64,000 bases of DNA from Synechococcales cyanobacterium S06 (GCA_011391125.1 JAABRE010000021.1:1-64000); one strand, 5' to 3'. Counted from the first letter of the stretch, positions 37,425-46,526 are shown. The notes: generated by a model from the letters alone, not told the origin. Numbers and translations are program-made.

Positions 37425-38111
37425 TTACTGATTTTCAAGGTATTCTTTATACTTAAGTAAAGAAAGCTTAGAATCTCCTCTAATTATTTCGGTATTAATA
37501 GCGGCTAAAGGTTTTTCAATTTGATCTTTAATATTAGTAAAAAGGGTAGAAGCGAGTTCTCCAGAAGTATCTAAATTAGCTAAATTATCCTTAGCAGCAA
37601 TGGAATAAACCCGAACTCCCATTTTAAAGAAAGCAACTTGATCCTTAGTTTTCCCTCCACTGTCGAAATCAAAACCTGGATTGCGAAAAAGCTGCACCAA
37701 AAAATCGGCTTTACCATCACCATCATAATCTAATTCCAGAGCTTTACTGCTGTCAGTAAGGTCATTACGATCAGTAACAGTAGCTTCGGGAGGATTTAAA
37801 GCGTCAAATTGTTCGTCAGTAACAGGGGGCAATATCCCCAAAGTCTCATTTTTCTTGACACCTTTGGCCATCAGTGTTTGTACTCGGTCAATTTCGCTAC
37901 TGGCCACAGCTGAAGCTTGTTCGGCTCTTAGACTATTTAAACGATAGGCCGCCGACATCAAAAATAAAGGAGCGAGAAGAGCCAAGACTATGGAACTTAT
38001 CATCATAGAGACTAAAATTTCAGTTAAACTTAGCCCTTGTTCTGAATTTTTAGTTAACTTGAGTAAAATTAGGGGTAGTGATTGACCTTTAACCATGATT
38101 GAATCCTCCAA
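37425..38111 (-). CDS. hpsB: HpsB-like pseudopilin (PilV type)
   Basis: 228 residues. The cleavage motif and helix are EQGLSLTEILVSMMISSIVLALLAPLFLMS, again with Glu at +5. The head domain has an EF-hand-like acidic stretch, LDYDGDGKADFLVQLF, which may bind calcium. It lies 9 bp after hpsA and 35 bp before hpsC. A start at M6 (MVKGQSL) is also possible. It would be a minor pilin of the same complex. Confidence 0.75.
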   Translation of the reverse strand: MEDSIMVKGQSLPLILLKLTKNSEQGLSLTEILVSMMISSIVLALLAPLFLMSAAYRLNSLRAEQASAVASSEIDRVQTLMAKGVKKNETLGILPPVTDEQFDALNPPEATVTDRNDLTDSSKALELDYDGDGKADFLVQLFRNPGFDFDSGGKTKDQVAFFKMGVRVYSIAAKDNLANLDTSGELASTLFTNIKDQIEKPLAAINTEIIRGDSKLSLLKYKEYLENQ

Positions 38112-38120
38112 AAATCCAGT

Positions 38121-41100
38121 TTAATTACAATCAGTGGCATTTTGATCCACTAAGCCGCCATTCGGATTAGCTGCGCAACGCAGTTGCTTGACATACGGGT
38201 CATCTACGGGTAATTCGCGGTAAAATTCACTGCGAGGAGTACCTTCAGAGACAAACCTCGCGGCCACCGGACCAGGAGGATTATATTGCAGTGCTACGTC
38301 ATAACCCCAACGACGGTTAGGAGCACGATAATGGGGCAGTTTTTCGCCACTTTTACCAACACCACCGGGTTCCCAAGCTTGTTTTTCTAGGTCAAAAAGA
38401 CTGCTAGCAGAAGTGCTAAAGTTAAGTTGGATAAATGAACCGGAAATAAACAGGTCTTTACCATCCCAATTTTCAAGGAAACGGGGGAAGTTATGGAGAC
38501 CACCGTAGGATGAACCTGGCCGAGACGGAGTCAAACCGCTAACAATAATGGTATTCACCCTTTGATTATCAACTCCAGTTCCTATAGTTCGGTTGCTTTC
38601 CATGGAGTTATAGTTGTCGCTATTGCTAAATTCATATTTGGTAGTACCGCGCCAAGCGAAACCGTTGCGATCTACTAAAATTGGTAAAGTAAGATTAGTC
38701 GTTGTATCATCTTCCCGATTCCAGGAATTGTCGTCTTTACCTTTAATGGTGTAATTGCGATAGGAGGAATTACCACCACTAGGACAACTGGTATTAGGAT
38801 CGGTACTATTTGTACCTTTGAAACCATCTTCAATTGTGCCATCACAAAAGCTATTAGAAAGGATGTTAACTGCATCAGAAATAACCTCGGAAGGTCTCCA
38901 GCTGTCTGAACTTGGTTTCGCAAAGGTATTACTTAAGGTCGTTCGGTCATAGAAGTTACTCCAATTATCTGCTAATAATTGGGTAAATTCTTCTAACAAA
39001 TTAGAGCCATGTAAATTAAAGTTACCTTGAATATAAACGGGTTGATCACTGATGAAGGATAAACCCCGATTGCCTGGCCGTGACAAATTGCTACCATTAC
39101 GGAGACGGAAACCGTGGGGGCGACGTTCGGGATCGGGGTATCCATCAACTGCCTTGGGGCTAACTCCGGTGTCACCGTTACGGGGAGGATATTGGGGGTT
39201 AGTAACTTTAGGTCTCATGCGACAATTTGCATTACCAGTAGTTAAGGCCGTTTCTGTACCACAGGTTGACCATGTACCGTTGGCAGGACGGGCGATCGCA
39301 TCTTCGCGGACAGCATCTTCCCGGAAAGCGTAAACCATACCCGTTCTTGGTAGCCAAGTATCAGCACCGATGTTATTATTGCGCAATAAATTGAGGTCAA
39401 CATCTAAAACTCGAAGGGCCATAAGTTCCCTACCGTCAAAGATACCTTTATCAAGGAAAGGAACATAATAAGGTGTACCGAGATAGGTAATCTGGTTACG
39501 AATATTACTATTAGTGGTGGTGTAAGGGAGTTCCCAGTCAGTTAAAAGCCTAGGTTGCAGTGTAATAGCGGTTAAATCTTCAGTACCATCTTCGGTAGCA
39601 TTACTGTTAGTATCAGCAATCACTTTGTAGGTAAAGCCAGTGTTAACACCTTGAATGTAGGTATCGGCGATATATTCTTCGCCCGTTGGTTGAGTTCCAC
39701 CACCATCATGGTTATGATCTTCTTTGGGGAACAGGTAATACAGGGAAGGATATTTAGGAGCTTGAGTAAGGGGTTGGTCGGGATAATCTTGAGGGGAACA
39801 AAAAGCCATGGCTAAAGCCACTTTGCGATCGTCAAAACCAGGAGCGTTAGGATTAGCATTAAAAGCCGAGGAAAAGATGTTGGGATCACAAGCGGTTCTA
39901 AAGGTGACAAAGTCATTACCCTCTTTTAAGCTTACTTCACCAGTATTGGGGTCCCAATCTAAACTACCGGGGACTTTCTTCTTTAAACTACTAACTACAC
40001 CGGGTTTAAAACCCAAGGTGCGATCGTCATTAATTGACCTTTCAGCGTTGACATCAAGATTAACTATTCCTTCTATAGCTTGTCCCAAAAGTTGAGCTGC
40101 GGCAATATACTCAAGTTTTTTGTCATCGTTTAAACCCTGTTTCTCTAAAATTGCCTCCTCAAATTGAGCTTGGGTAAACTGAGCATAAAAGTTAGTTGCA
40201 CAGGTTTTATCATTATCATCTACACATTCTTGGGGCTTTTTGTAACGGTCATAACCAGGAGGAAATGAGACTTTAGGATCAATTAAAGTATTAATCTTAT
40301 TATTAGCATTACCAGTACCACTAACTAAATCCGATAAATGTTGAGCAAAAGCAACCATACCAGGTAAAACAAGGGCATTATTCAGCGCTGTTTGAGCTTG
40401 CTGTTCCAGTAGTATTTCGGCATCTTTTTCCTGCTCTTCTTTATTTTTGACATTGTATGCCAACATTCCCAAGTTACAGGAAGCGGTGTGCAGGGTGGTT
40501 TGATCCGCAATGCTCAAGTCATCGTAATCTACCCCAGCATCTAAACGAGCAATTACCCGACGCAAATTAGAATAGTTGCCCCACATGGTTAACTGAGGAT
40601 AGGGGTGAATAATACTTCCGCTAGTTTCCTGTTTGGGGGGAAATGCACCATCGGGATCACCAGCAAAATAGGCCAGATTTGTTAACGCTATTCTTAAGGG
40701 TTTGGTGGGAGAATTAATCGCGGTGGCAAATGCGCTACTACTGCTAACATTGCCCGGAGCGTTAAATTCCCAGCCATTTGTCCCAGTACCGGTTAAAAAG
40801 TCAGTGTCAAGAAATGTTGTACCATTAACGCTTATTTGTTCAAACTTGGTGCTATTGGCAATAGTTTGGCTGCTCCCGGGGTGCGCTGTAAAAGCCATAC
40901 AAGCGACGGGAAAGTCTTGGTCATTGTTAGCTTGATGATAAACAGCCATACTCTGGACCGCAGCTAAGTTATCGCGAAGGGTTTTTCTTTGCCTTGCTTC
41001 GCTGTCTAAAGCGTTATCATTAATGGGGTACATGGGGTCATTATTAGCTCTCCAACCAAAAACGTTACCAAGTTCTAATCTTTGGCCAACAATTAATCTT

Positions 41101-42581
41101 AGTCCTTCTAATCTGGCCCTTCTTTCCCAATAACCGTCTAAACCGACATCTTCTTCTGAACCTGCTGCGAGGTCCTTTTTAGTCATGATTTCTTCATCCC
41201 CAGAGCCAATTAATTTACCATTATTGGCGGCGGTTACATCAATAATTAAATTACTACCAGGAGGACTATATCTAGGTTTTGGTCCGTAACGATCATCCGC
41301 TCTATAGGTATCATCTACATAGGGTTTTTTCTGTAGTTTATTGAAAATTCTTTTATTAAGATCACTGTTATTCCAATTAGCATCTCTGACAGAAACATTA
41401 CTTTTATCTGAGCTATTTCTGGAGAGGGATTTATCTTCGGTAAAAAGTACAATGGGATCTAAGGAATAATCATAGGGTTTACCAACATTTTTAACCGAAT
41501 CTGTGCCACTATCTAAAGTTTTAGGAGACGCTGGTTTTTTACCCGCTCCGGGATATAAATAAATCTTAGCATTACCACCAAATGTATTTTGTTTACTATC
41601 AAAAGTCATTATTTGACCCTGAAATTCGATTTCATCACTGCCATTATCTTTTAAATATTGTGCAATACTAATTTCTGAAGCATCTTCGGTATAAAGACAG
41701 GATTTTGGCGAGCTAATTAGGTGTAAATTAATTTTATCTGATTGTTGTCCTAACATTAAGTTTCCACCGGTATGAACTGCTCCATTCCAGTTAAAATCAG
41801 GGCCTGGAAATATCTCTAAATCATATCTAAACCAAGCAGCCCATTTATTACCTTTATCCATTTGTCTGTCTTGCTGAAATTCCATCGCTACTACGCTTCT
41901 ATTTCCCGCATTCTTGTTAGCAACTACCGCATTTATTTGTACACTTTTTCTGATGGATGCTTCGCTAACTTTATACCATCCTCCTCCCACCTTTAATTGT
42001 TCTATTCCACAAGCGGCTGCGTTTGAATTTGATTGAATGTTTAATGGTCCGCTACGAGTAACTAAGTTTTCGGCTTTTAAGGCTAAATCATCATCCTCTA
42101 TGGTCACTCCACCGCCTTCTTCTTTGGTTAAAATTGAATAAGCAACCGTTTCACCGTTGTCCGTTTCATACACCCAAGCGTTATCTAGGCCTCCACCATT
42201 AATATCTATTCTTTCCTCATCTGGTAAGGTGTATTTATCCTCGTTTTTCATGTCAGCTTCAATCTTTGACCCAGCAGGTTCACCAGCTGGAGCATCTTCG
42301 TTAAAATAATATTCAATTTTCGCTTTGGCCCTTTCAATGGCCGGAGTTGCAGCGTTATAAACTTTTTTATTTTCTCTAGTCGTCAAGACCTGTTCACTTT
42401 GTTGACCACTGCGAATCAACATTGTGGTTACACTTAAACTCAATACTAATAGTAACATCATTGATAAGGGCAACACAAAGCCTTTTTCGGGCTCTTTTGT
42501 CACTACCTGCATTACATAACGAATTAAGCCGACATTGAGTCTAGGTTCAGTCTTTGGCGGGATATCTTGACTTTTTTTCAT
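38121..42581 (-). CDS. hpsA: HpsA-like giant PilX-type pseudopilin
   Basis: 1486 residues. A single N-terminal hydrophobic helix (GFVLPLSMMLLLVLSLSVTTMLIRSGQ) follows a prepilin-like GFVLP site and a 35-residue basic leader. The remainder is a huge extracytoplasmic region, rich in Asn, Asp and Gly, with several cysteines and no recognised enzyme domain. The size, position at the head of a pseudopilin operon and PilX-like start match HpsA (hormogonium polysaccharide) and Synechocystis Slr2018. It may form the tip or adhesin of a pilus-like apparatus. A short 18-bp palindrome lies upstream of its promoter region. Confidence 0.75.
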   Translation of the reverse strand: MKKSQDIPPKTEPRLNVGLIRYVMQVVTKEPEKGFVLPLSMMLLLVLSLSVTTMLIRSGQQSEQVLTTRENKKVYNAATPAIERAKAKIEYYFNEDAPAGEPAGSKIEADMKNEDKYTLPDEERIDINGGGLDNAWVYETDNGETVAYSILTKEEGGGVTIEDDDLALKAENLVTRSGPLNIQSNSNAAACGIEQLKVGGGWYKVSEASIRKSVQINAVVANKNAGNRSVVAMEFQQDRQMDKGNKWAAWFRYDLEIFPGPDFNWNGAVHTGGNLMLGQQSDKINLHLISSPKSCLYTEDASEISIAQYLKDNGSDEIEFQGQIMTFDSKQNTFGGNAKIYLYPGAGKKPASPKTLDSGTDSVKNVGKPYDYSLDPIVLFTEDKSLSRNSSDKSNVSVRDANWNNSDLNKRIFNKLQKKPYVDDTYRADDRYGPKPRYSPPGSNLIIDVTAANNGKLIGSGDEEIMTKKDLAAGSEEDVGLDGYWERRARLEGLRLIVGQRLELGNVFGWRANNDPMYPINDNALDSEARQRKTLRDNLAAVQSMAVYHQANNDQDFPVACMAFTAHPGSSQTIANSTKFEQISVNGTTFLDTDFLTGTGTNGWEFNAPGNVSSSSAFATAINSPTKPLRIALTNLAYFAGDPDGAFPPKQETSGSIIHPYPQLTMWGNYSNLRRVIARLDAGVDYDDLSIADQTTLHTASCNLGMLAYNVKNKEEQEKDAEILLEQQAQTALNNALVLPGMVAFAQHLSDLVSGTGNANNKINTLIDPKVSFPPGYDRYKKPQECVDDNDKTCATNFYAQFTQAQFEEAILEKQGLNDDKKLEYIAAAQLLGQAIEGIVNLDVNAERSINDDRTLGFKPGVVSSLKKKVPGSLDWDPNTGEVSLKEGNDFVTFRTACDPNIFSSAFNANPNAPGFDDRKVALAMAFCSPQDYPDQPLTQAPKYPSLYYLFPKEDHNHDGGGTQPTGEEYIADTYIQGVNTGFTYKVIADTNSNATEDGTEDLTAITLQPRLLTDWELPYTTTNSNIRNQITYLGTPYYVPFLDKGIFDGRELMALRVLDVDLNLLRNNNIGADTWLPRTGMVYAFREDAVREDAIARPANGTWSTCGTETALTTGNANCRMRPKVTNPQYPPRNGDTGVSPKAVDGYPDPERRPHGFRLRNGSNLSRPGNRGLSFISDQPVYIQGNFNLHGSNLLEEFTQLLADNWSNFYDRTTLSNTFAKPSSDSWRPSEVISDAVNILSNSFCDGTIEDGFKGTNSTDPNTSCPSGGNSSYRNYTIKGKDDNSWNREDDTTTNLTLPILVDRNGFAWRGTTKYEFSNSDNYNSMESNRTIGTGVDNQRVNTIIVSGLTPSRPGSSYGGLHNFPRFLENWDGKDLFISGSFIQLNFSTSASSLFDLEKQAWEPGGVGKSGEKLPHYRAPNRRWGYDVALQYNPPGPVAARFVSEGTPRSEFYRELPVDDPYVKQLRCAANPNGGLVDQNATDCN

Positions 42582-42722
42582 AATTTTTTAATAATTAAAT
42601 TTTTACTTGTTTTTTTTTACAAGTTACAAGATGTAACTATTTTTTTCTATATTATCTTACAAAGTGTACCCACAAAGTATCTTGGAGCGATCATTTTTTT
42701 TTGTGTTTGTTATATTAAAATA

Positions 42723-42740
42723 AGGTGATCAAGATCACCT
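42723..42740. promoter_or_regulatory. Perfect 18-bp palindrome between hpsA and folK
   Basis: AGGTGATCAAGATCACCT is a perfect inverted repeat with 8-bp arms and an AA centre. It lies 14 bp before the folK ATG and 142 bp upstream of hpsA. It looks like a dimeric repressor operator or a folK leader hairpin; no regulator can be named. Confidence 0.5.
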
Positions 42741-42754
42741 CGTTAATTTGGCTT

Positions 42755-43267
42755 ATGTCTCAATGCGCGATTGCCCTTGGTAGTAATTTAGGGGATTCTT
42801 TAACTATTCTTGAAACTGCTATCAATTGCTTAAAAGAAATTCCAGAGTCTGAATTTATTAGCTGTTCAAAATGGTATAGAACTAAACCCGTAGGACCACC
42901 ACAACCTGATTATATAAACGGTTGCGCTGTTTTTAGCGTACAGTTAACACCCCAAGAATTGCTAATAAAACTGTTAGAAATTGAGCAAAAATTTGGGCGA
43001 ACTCGTGAAATTTATTGGGGACCTCGGACCTTAGATTTAGATATTATTCTTTATGATGACCTAATTTTAGAAACTGCTAGTTTACAAATACCCCATCCTA
43101 GAATGCGAGAAAGGGCATTTGTCCTCGTACCCCTAGCACAAATTGCGCCTTTTTGGATCGATCCTGTAACAAAACTTAATATTAGTGAATTGCTAGGAAA
43201 AATAGATATTTCGGGAGTAGAATCCCTCACCCCCCAACCCCCTCTCCCCGTGGGTGAGGGGGAGTAG
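42755..43267 (+). CDS. folK: HPPK, 6-hydroxymethyl-dihydropterin pyrophosphokinase
   Basis: 170 residues from ATG 42755. FolK motifs: CAIALGSNLGDS, the substrate loop SKWYRTKPVGPPQPDYINGCA, and the ATP/Mg segment GPRTLDLDIILYDD followed by IPHPRMRERAFVLVPLAQIAP. It makes the pterin pyrophosphate for folate synthesis. The upstream GTG at 42725 in the track would place the start inside the palindrome and lacks support. The last 14 residues (SLTPQPPLPVGEGE) and the stop codon come from an invading intergenic repeat, so the native C-terminus has been replaced. Confidence 0.95.
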   Translation: MSQCAIALGSNLGDSLTILETAINCLKEIPESEFISCSKWYRTKPVGPPQPDYINGCAVFSVQLTPQELLIKLLEIEQKFGRTREIYWGPRTLDLDIILYDDLILETASLQIPHPRMRERAFVLVPLAQIAPFWIDPVTKLNISELLGKIDISGVESLTPQPPLPVGEGE

Positions 43268-43310
43268 AATCCCTCACCCCCCAACCCCCTCTCCCCGTGG
43301 GTGAGGGGGA
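43217..43310 (+). repeat. Tandem 47-bp repeat forming the 3' end of folK
   Basis: Two consecutive, practically identical 47-bp units start GTAGAATCCCTCACC and end with a GTGAGGGGGA arm that folds back on CCCTCACC. Unit 1 is inside the folK frame and unit 2 gives the stop codon. The CCCTCACCCCCCAACC core recurs in MITE family 2 at 49.5, 53.8 and 60.3 kb. Confidence 0.9.
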
Positions 43311-43326
43311 GTAAGAGTCATTCACA

Positions 43327-43468
43327 GTAGGGTGGGCAAAACGGACAACAAGATGGGGAACGTGTTTTCACTCATCAACCGTTTAGCCCACAATTATTTG
43401 GTGGTGGGCAATGGTGTAAGAATAGCTAAAATATTAGCATAAATTAATCGCACCATTGCCCACCCTAC
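43327..43468. mobile_element. MITE-like element with GTAGGGTGGGCAA ends (142 bp)
   Basis: The 13-bp ends GTAGGGTGGGCAA and TTGCCCACCCTAC are perfect inverted repeats. An internal GGTGGGCAATGG copy repeats the end sequence. No coding capacity. It fills the gap between folK and the NUDIX gene. No second full copy is in the window, so mobility is inferred from structure only. Confidence 0.6.
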
Positions 43469-43513
43469 CTAATTATGATAAGATCAAATATTAATCAATA
43501 ATTAATATTTTTT

Positions 43514-44056
43514 ATGTTCAAAGAATTACCCCAAATATTGCAGAAACGTCTCTTTTTTCAAGGTAGAAAATTTAGTTTTGAAGTTAATAAATTGCGTCTT
43601 CCTAATGGTGTGGAAGGTGAATGGGAATGTGTGAGACACCCCGGAGGAGCGTTAATTATTCCTGTTACTAATGATGGTAAATTAGTTTTAGTTCGTCAAT
43701 ATAGATTTGCGGTATGTGGAAGATTATTGGAGTTTCCAGCAGGTACAATTGAACATAAGGAAAGTCCAGAGGAAACTGTGAAAAGAGAGATTCAAGAAGA
43801 GACAGGATATAAAGCTAATAAATGGCGAAGTTTAGGTAAGTTTCCCTTAGCTCCGGGATATTCTGATGAATATATTTACGCTTTTTTAGCAATGGATTTA
43901 GAAAAGTTAGAAACACCTCCAGAAATGGATGATGATGAAGATATTGAGGTGGTATTAATGACTCCCAAAGAGTTAGAAACTGCTATTTTAAATGGTGAAT
44001 TAATAGATGCTAAATCCATTGCTAGTTTCTTTTTAGCGCGTCCTTTTTTAACCTAA
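43514..44056 (+). CDS. NUDIX hydrolase (ADP-ribose pyrophosphatase type)
   Basis: 180 residues. The Nudix box GTIEHKESPEETVKREIQEETGY fits G-x5-E-x7-REUXEEXGU. The upstream HPGGALIIPVTNDGKLVLVRQYRF and downstream LAPGYSDEYIYAFLA are typical of ADP-sugar pyrophosphatases. It probably hydrolyses ADP-ribose or a related nucleotide sugar in the cytosol. It is alone on its strand; a two-way terminator hairpin follows at 44072-44090. Confidence 0.88.
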   Translation: MFKELPQILQKRLFFQGRKFSFEVNKLRLPNGVEGEWECVRHPGGALIIPVTNDGKLVLVRQYRFAVCGRLLEFPAGTIEHKESPEETVKREIQEETGYKANKWRSLGKFPLAPGYSDEYIYAFLAMDLEKLETPPEMDDDEDIEVVLMTPKELETAILNGELIDAKSIASFFLARPFLT

Positions 44057-44071
44057 TTTTAATTAAGAAAA

Positions 44072-44090
44072 AGGGCGATTATTTCGCCCT
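44072..44090. terminator. Bidirectional terminator between NUDIX and Rpn-family genes
   Basis: AGGGCGA and TCGCCCT form a perfect 7-bp GC-rich stem around TTATT, with an A run on the left. It lies 15 bp after one stop codon and 10 bp before the other, between convergent genes. Confidence 0.7.
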
Positions 44091-44100
44091 AAATGAGAAA

Positions 44101-44919
44101 TTATTGCTGGTTTTCTAAGGTTTTTTTAATAAGGTTAATATCGAGGTTTAATTTAACGGCAATTTCCTCAATACTTAACCCTAATTCCCTCAATAAAGGT
44201 GCAGTTTCTAACTTACCTTCTCGTTTACCTTCTTGTTTACCTTCTCGTTTACCTTCTCGTTTAAAATCTTCACCAACTTCTCGAAAATATCGAGTTTGTT
44301 TTAATTCTTGTAAGGAAAACATATTTTCAATCTCCTGACGACTTAAACTGGTTAATTTATAGACAATAATCGTTTCTATCAATTCTAAAACTTTTTGAGA
44401 GAGGGTCTGATCTTTAATTTCCATTTTAGCTTGGTTAAAGAGAGAAGGGGCTTTGTCTAAAACAACTTGCTCTGTACCGACGATTAATGAGATAATTTCT
44501 TTAGCTAAAGACGGTTGATTGGCTGTATTTTCTAACTCATTCAGATAAATTATTTTTATTTGTTGAGTGTTTAAAAAACCACGATATTGCTGGGGAAAAG
44601 TTGGCTCTAAATTCCGATGAGCAAAAATAGCTATGGCACACCAATCATTTTTTGGCTGATATTGTCCTAAGTAAAGCATAATTTCCGTGAAAAAACGCCA
44701 ATAAAAATCAGTTTTTGGCTGAAATTGAACCTCAATAAAATAAATAGGTTGTTCAAAAAGGGCTTCAGGAGGAGTAAAAATACCATCAAAACGACGACTT
44801 AATTCTTTAATTTCTGCTGAGGAAAATTGATAACCAGGAATAACTGGAGAGTTAATTAACTCAAACACAAGGTTAGGAAAAGTTAGAAAAAGTTGGTAAA
44901 AAATTGTGTCAGTTTTCAT
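44101..44919 (-). CDS. Rpn family nuclease/putative transposase (DUF2887)
   Basis: 272 residues. The PD-(D/E)XK-like nuclease core of the Rpn/DUF2887 group is visible: FDGIFTPPEALFEQPIYFIEVQFQPKTDFYWRFFTEIMLYL, where Asp and Glu-x-Gln supply the active site. The middle is helical. Near residues 220-238 four tandem EGKR-type units (KREGKREGKQEGKREGK) derive from a 12-bp DNA repeat, and a helix-turn-helix-like end (LREIGLSIEEIAVKLNLD-like) follows. Rpn proteins are DNA endonucleases that promote recombination or defence. It lies between housekeeping genes as an isolated accessory gene. Confidence 0.82.
   Translation of the reverse strand: MKTDTIFYQLFLTFPNLVFELINSPVIPGYQFSSAEIKELSRRFDGIFTPPEALFEQPIYFIEVQFQPKTDFYWRFFTEIMLYLGQYQPKNDWCAIAIFAHRNLEPTFPQQYRGFLNTQQIKIIYLNELENTANQPSLAKEIISLIVGTEQVVLDKAPSLFNQAKMEIKDQTLSQKVLELIETIIVYKLTSLSRQEIENMFSLQELKQTRYFREVGEDFKREGKREGKQEGKREGKLETAPLLRELGLSIEEIAVKLNLDINLIKKTLENQQ
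44213..44260 (-). repeat. Four 12-bp tandem repeats inside the Rpn-family gene
   Basis: TTACCTTCTCGT occurs four times in a row with a single T change in the second unit. It encodes a KREG/KQEG tetrapeptide repeat. Such in-frame units change number by slippage without breaking the gene. Confidence 0.9.
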
Positions 44920-44970
44920 AATTTTAACCTTATATAATCTAATTAATTATAATGTATTTTTAAGGAAAAA

Positions 44971-46401
44971 ATGTCTAATTTAATTGTATTTTGGCATCGT
45001 AAAGATTTAAGGATTTCTGATAATATTGGGTTAACAGAAGCTAGAAAAAATAGTGATCAAATCATAGGTTTATTCTGTTTTGATCCGAATATTTTAAACC
45101 GTGATGACATCGCTCCAGCTAGGATTAAATATATGTTAGGTTGTCTGGCAGAATTACAGCAATCCTACCAAAAAATTGGCAGTCAATTGTTAATTTTAAA
45201 TGGTAATCCTGCAACTTCTATTCTTACATTGGCTAAAACATTAAATATTAGCTCAATTTACTACAATCAAGATGTAGAACCCTACGCCATTGCCAGAGAT
45301 AAACTGGTAAAAAATGCTTTAACAAAAGAAGGCATTTCTTGTCATGGTTTTTGGGATCAATTGTTACATTTTCCTGAAGAAATTGTCACTAAAACTAATG
45401 AAAATTATAAGGTTTATACTCCTTTTTGGAACAATTGGATTGCCAAAAGTAAGCCTTCTCTAGCACAAAACATTGAAAATGTCAAGGGGTTGACCGAAGA
45501 ACAAATTACCTTGGCAAAATCAGCCGGAATAGTTAATTTACCCACTTTAAAAGAGTTAGGTTATGTGTGGGAAAATGACTTATTTTTAACCCCCGGAGAA
45601 ACTGCAGCCAAACAACAATTAAACTACTTTTGTGACTCGTTAATTTATGAATATAATGAGCAGAGAAATTACCCTGCAATTGAGGGAACTTCCCAGTTAA
45701 GTGCTGCTTTAAAATTTGGGGCGATCGGAATTAGAACGGTTTGGCAAGCTGCGGTCAATTGTTATGAAAACTGTCGCAGTGACGAAGCCAGAGACAATGT
45801 ACAAACTTGGCAAAAAGAGTTAGCATGGCGGGAGTTTTATCAGCATTGTTTATATAATTTTCCCGAATTAGAACAGGGTCCCTACCGCAAAGAATTTAAG
45901 GATTTTCCATGGGAAAACGACGAAAAACTATTTCAAGCTTGGTGTGAAGGAAATACTGGATATCCCATAGTTGATGCAGCCATGCGTCAGTTAAATGAAA
46001 CAGGTTGGATGCACAATCGTTGTCGGATGATTGTGGCAAGTTTTCTTACAAAAGACCTAATTATTGACTGGAAATGGGGGGAAAAATACTTTATGCAAAA
46101 ATTAGTTGATGGAGATTTAGCTGCTAATAATGGTGGTTGGCAGTGGAGTGCATCAAGTGGCATGGATCCCAAACCTTTAAGAATATTTAATCCCGCATCT
46201 CAGACACAAAAATTTGATCCCGAAGGGGAATATATTAGGACATGGATACCAGAATTAAGCTCCATTGATACACCCTATTTAATAACAGGAAATATTCCTA
46301 GTTTAGAACGTCATAGATGTGGTTATCCTCAGCCAATTGTCGATCACAAAATTCGCCAAAATGAGTTTAAAAACCTCTATAAAATGCAGAAAATCAATTG
46401 A
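44971..46401 (+). CDS. phrA: Deoxyribodipyrimidine photolyase, class I
   Basis: 476 residues. An N-terminal antenna-binding Rossmann domain (LIVFWHRKDLRISDNIGL) precedes the FAD domain with WQKELAWREFYQHCL, DAAMRQLNETGWMHNRCRMI, ASFLTKDLIIDWKWGE and NNGGWQWSASSGMDPKPLRIFNP. These match class I CPD photolyases of the deazaflavin-using cyanobacterial type. It reverses UV-induced pyrimidine dimers with blue light. It is divergent from the Rpn-family gene with a 51-bp gap. A long inverted repeat follows at 46409. Confidence 0.95.
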   Translation: MSNLIVFWHRKDLRISDNIGLTEARKNSDQIIGLFCFDPNILNRDDIAPARIKYMLGCLAELQQSYQKIGSQLLILNGNPATSILTLAKTLNISSIYYNQDVEPYAIARDKLVKNALTKEGISCHGFWDQLLHFPEEIVTKTNENYKVYTPFWNNWIAKSKPSLAQNIENVKGLTEEQITLAKSAGIVNLPTLKELGYVWENDLFLTPGETAAKQQLNYFCDSLIYEYNEQRNYPAIEGTSQLSAALKFGAIGIRTVWQAAVNCYENCRSDEARDNVQTWQKELAWREFYQHCLYNFPELEQGPYRKEFKDFPWENDEKLFQAWCEGNTGYPIVDAAMRQLNETGWMHNRCRMIVASFLTKDLIIDWKWGEKYFMQKLVDGDLAANNGGWQWSASSGMDPKPLRIFNPASQTQKFDPEGEYIRTWIPELSSIDTPYLITGNIPSLERHRCGYPQPIVDHKIRQNEFKNLYKMQKIN

Positions 46402-46408
46402 TAATTAG

Positions 46409-46475
46409 GTTCGTTGTTGCCCAAATCTGGCTAGTAGGGGTGAACGGCCGTTCACCCCTACCAGCAACAACAAAC
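46409..46475. repeat. Nested palindrome: GTAGGGGT family copy 4 within a GTTCGTTGTTGC inverted repeat
   Basis: The core palindrome at 46434-46461 matches the copies at 6.5-8.1 kb. It is enclosed by GTTCGTTGTTGC and GCAACAACAAAC, the same outer stem that lies inside MITE family 1. A fragment of the stem also appears near 53955 (GTCTGTTGTTGCGC). Confidence 0.85.
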
Positions 46476-46526
46476 TATTTTTAAACTGTTATATTTTAGG
46501 TAAATAAAAACATATTAAGATTATTT

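Noticed and set aside
42725-42754. GTG start of folK used in the ORF track
   Set aside because: It lies inside the 18-bp palindrome and adds residues not found in FolK; ATG 42755 is standard.
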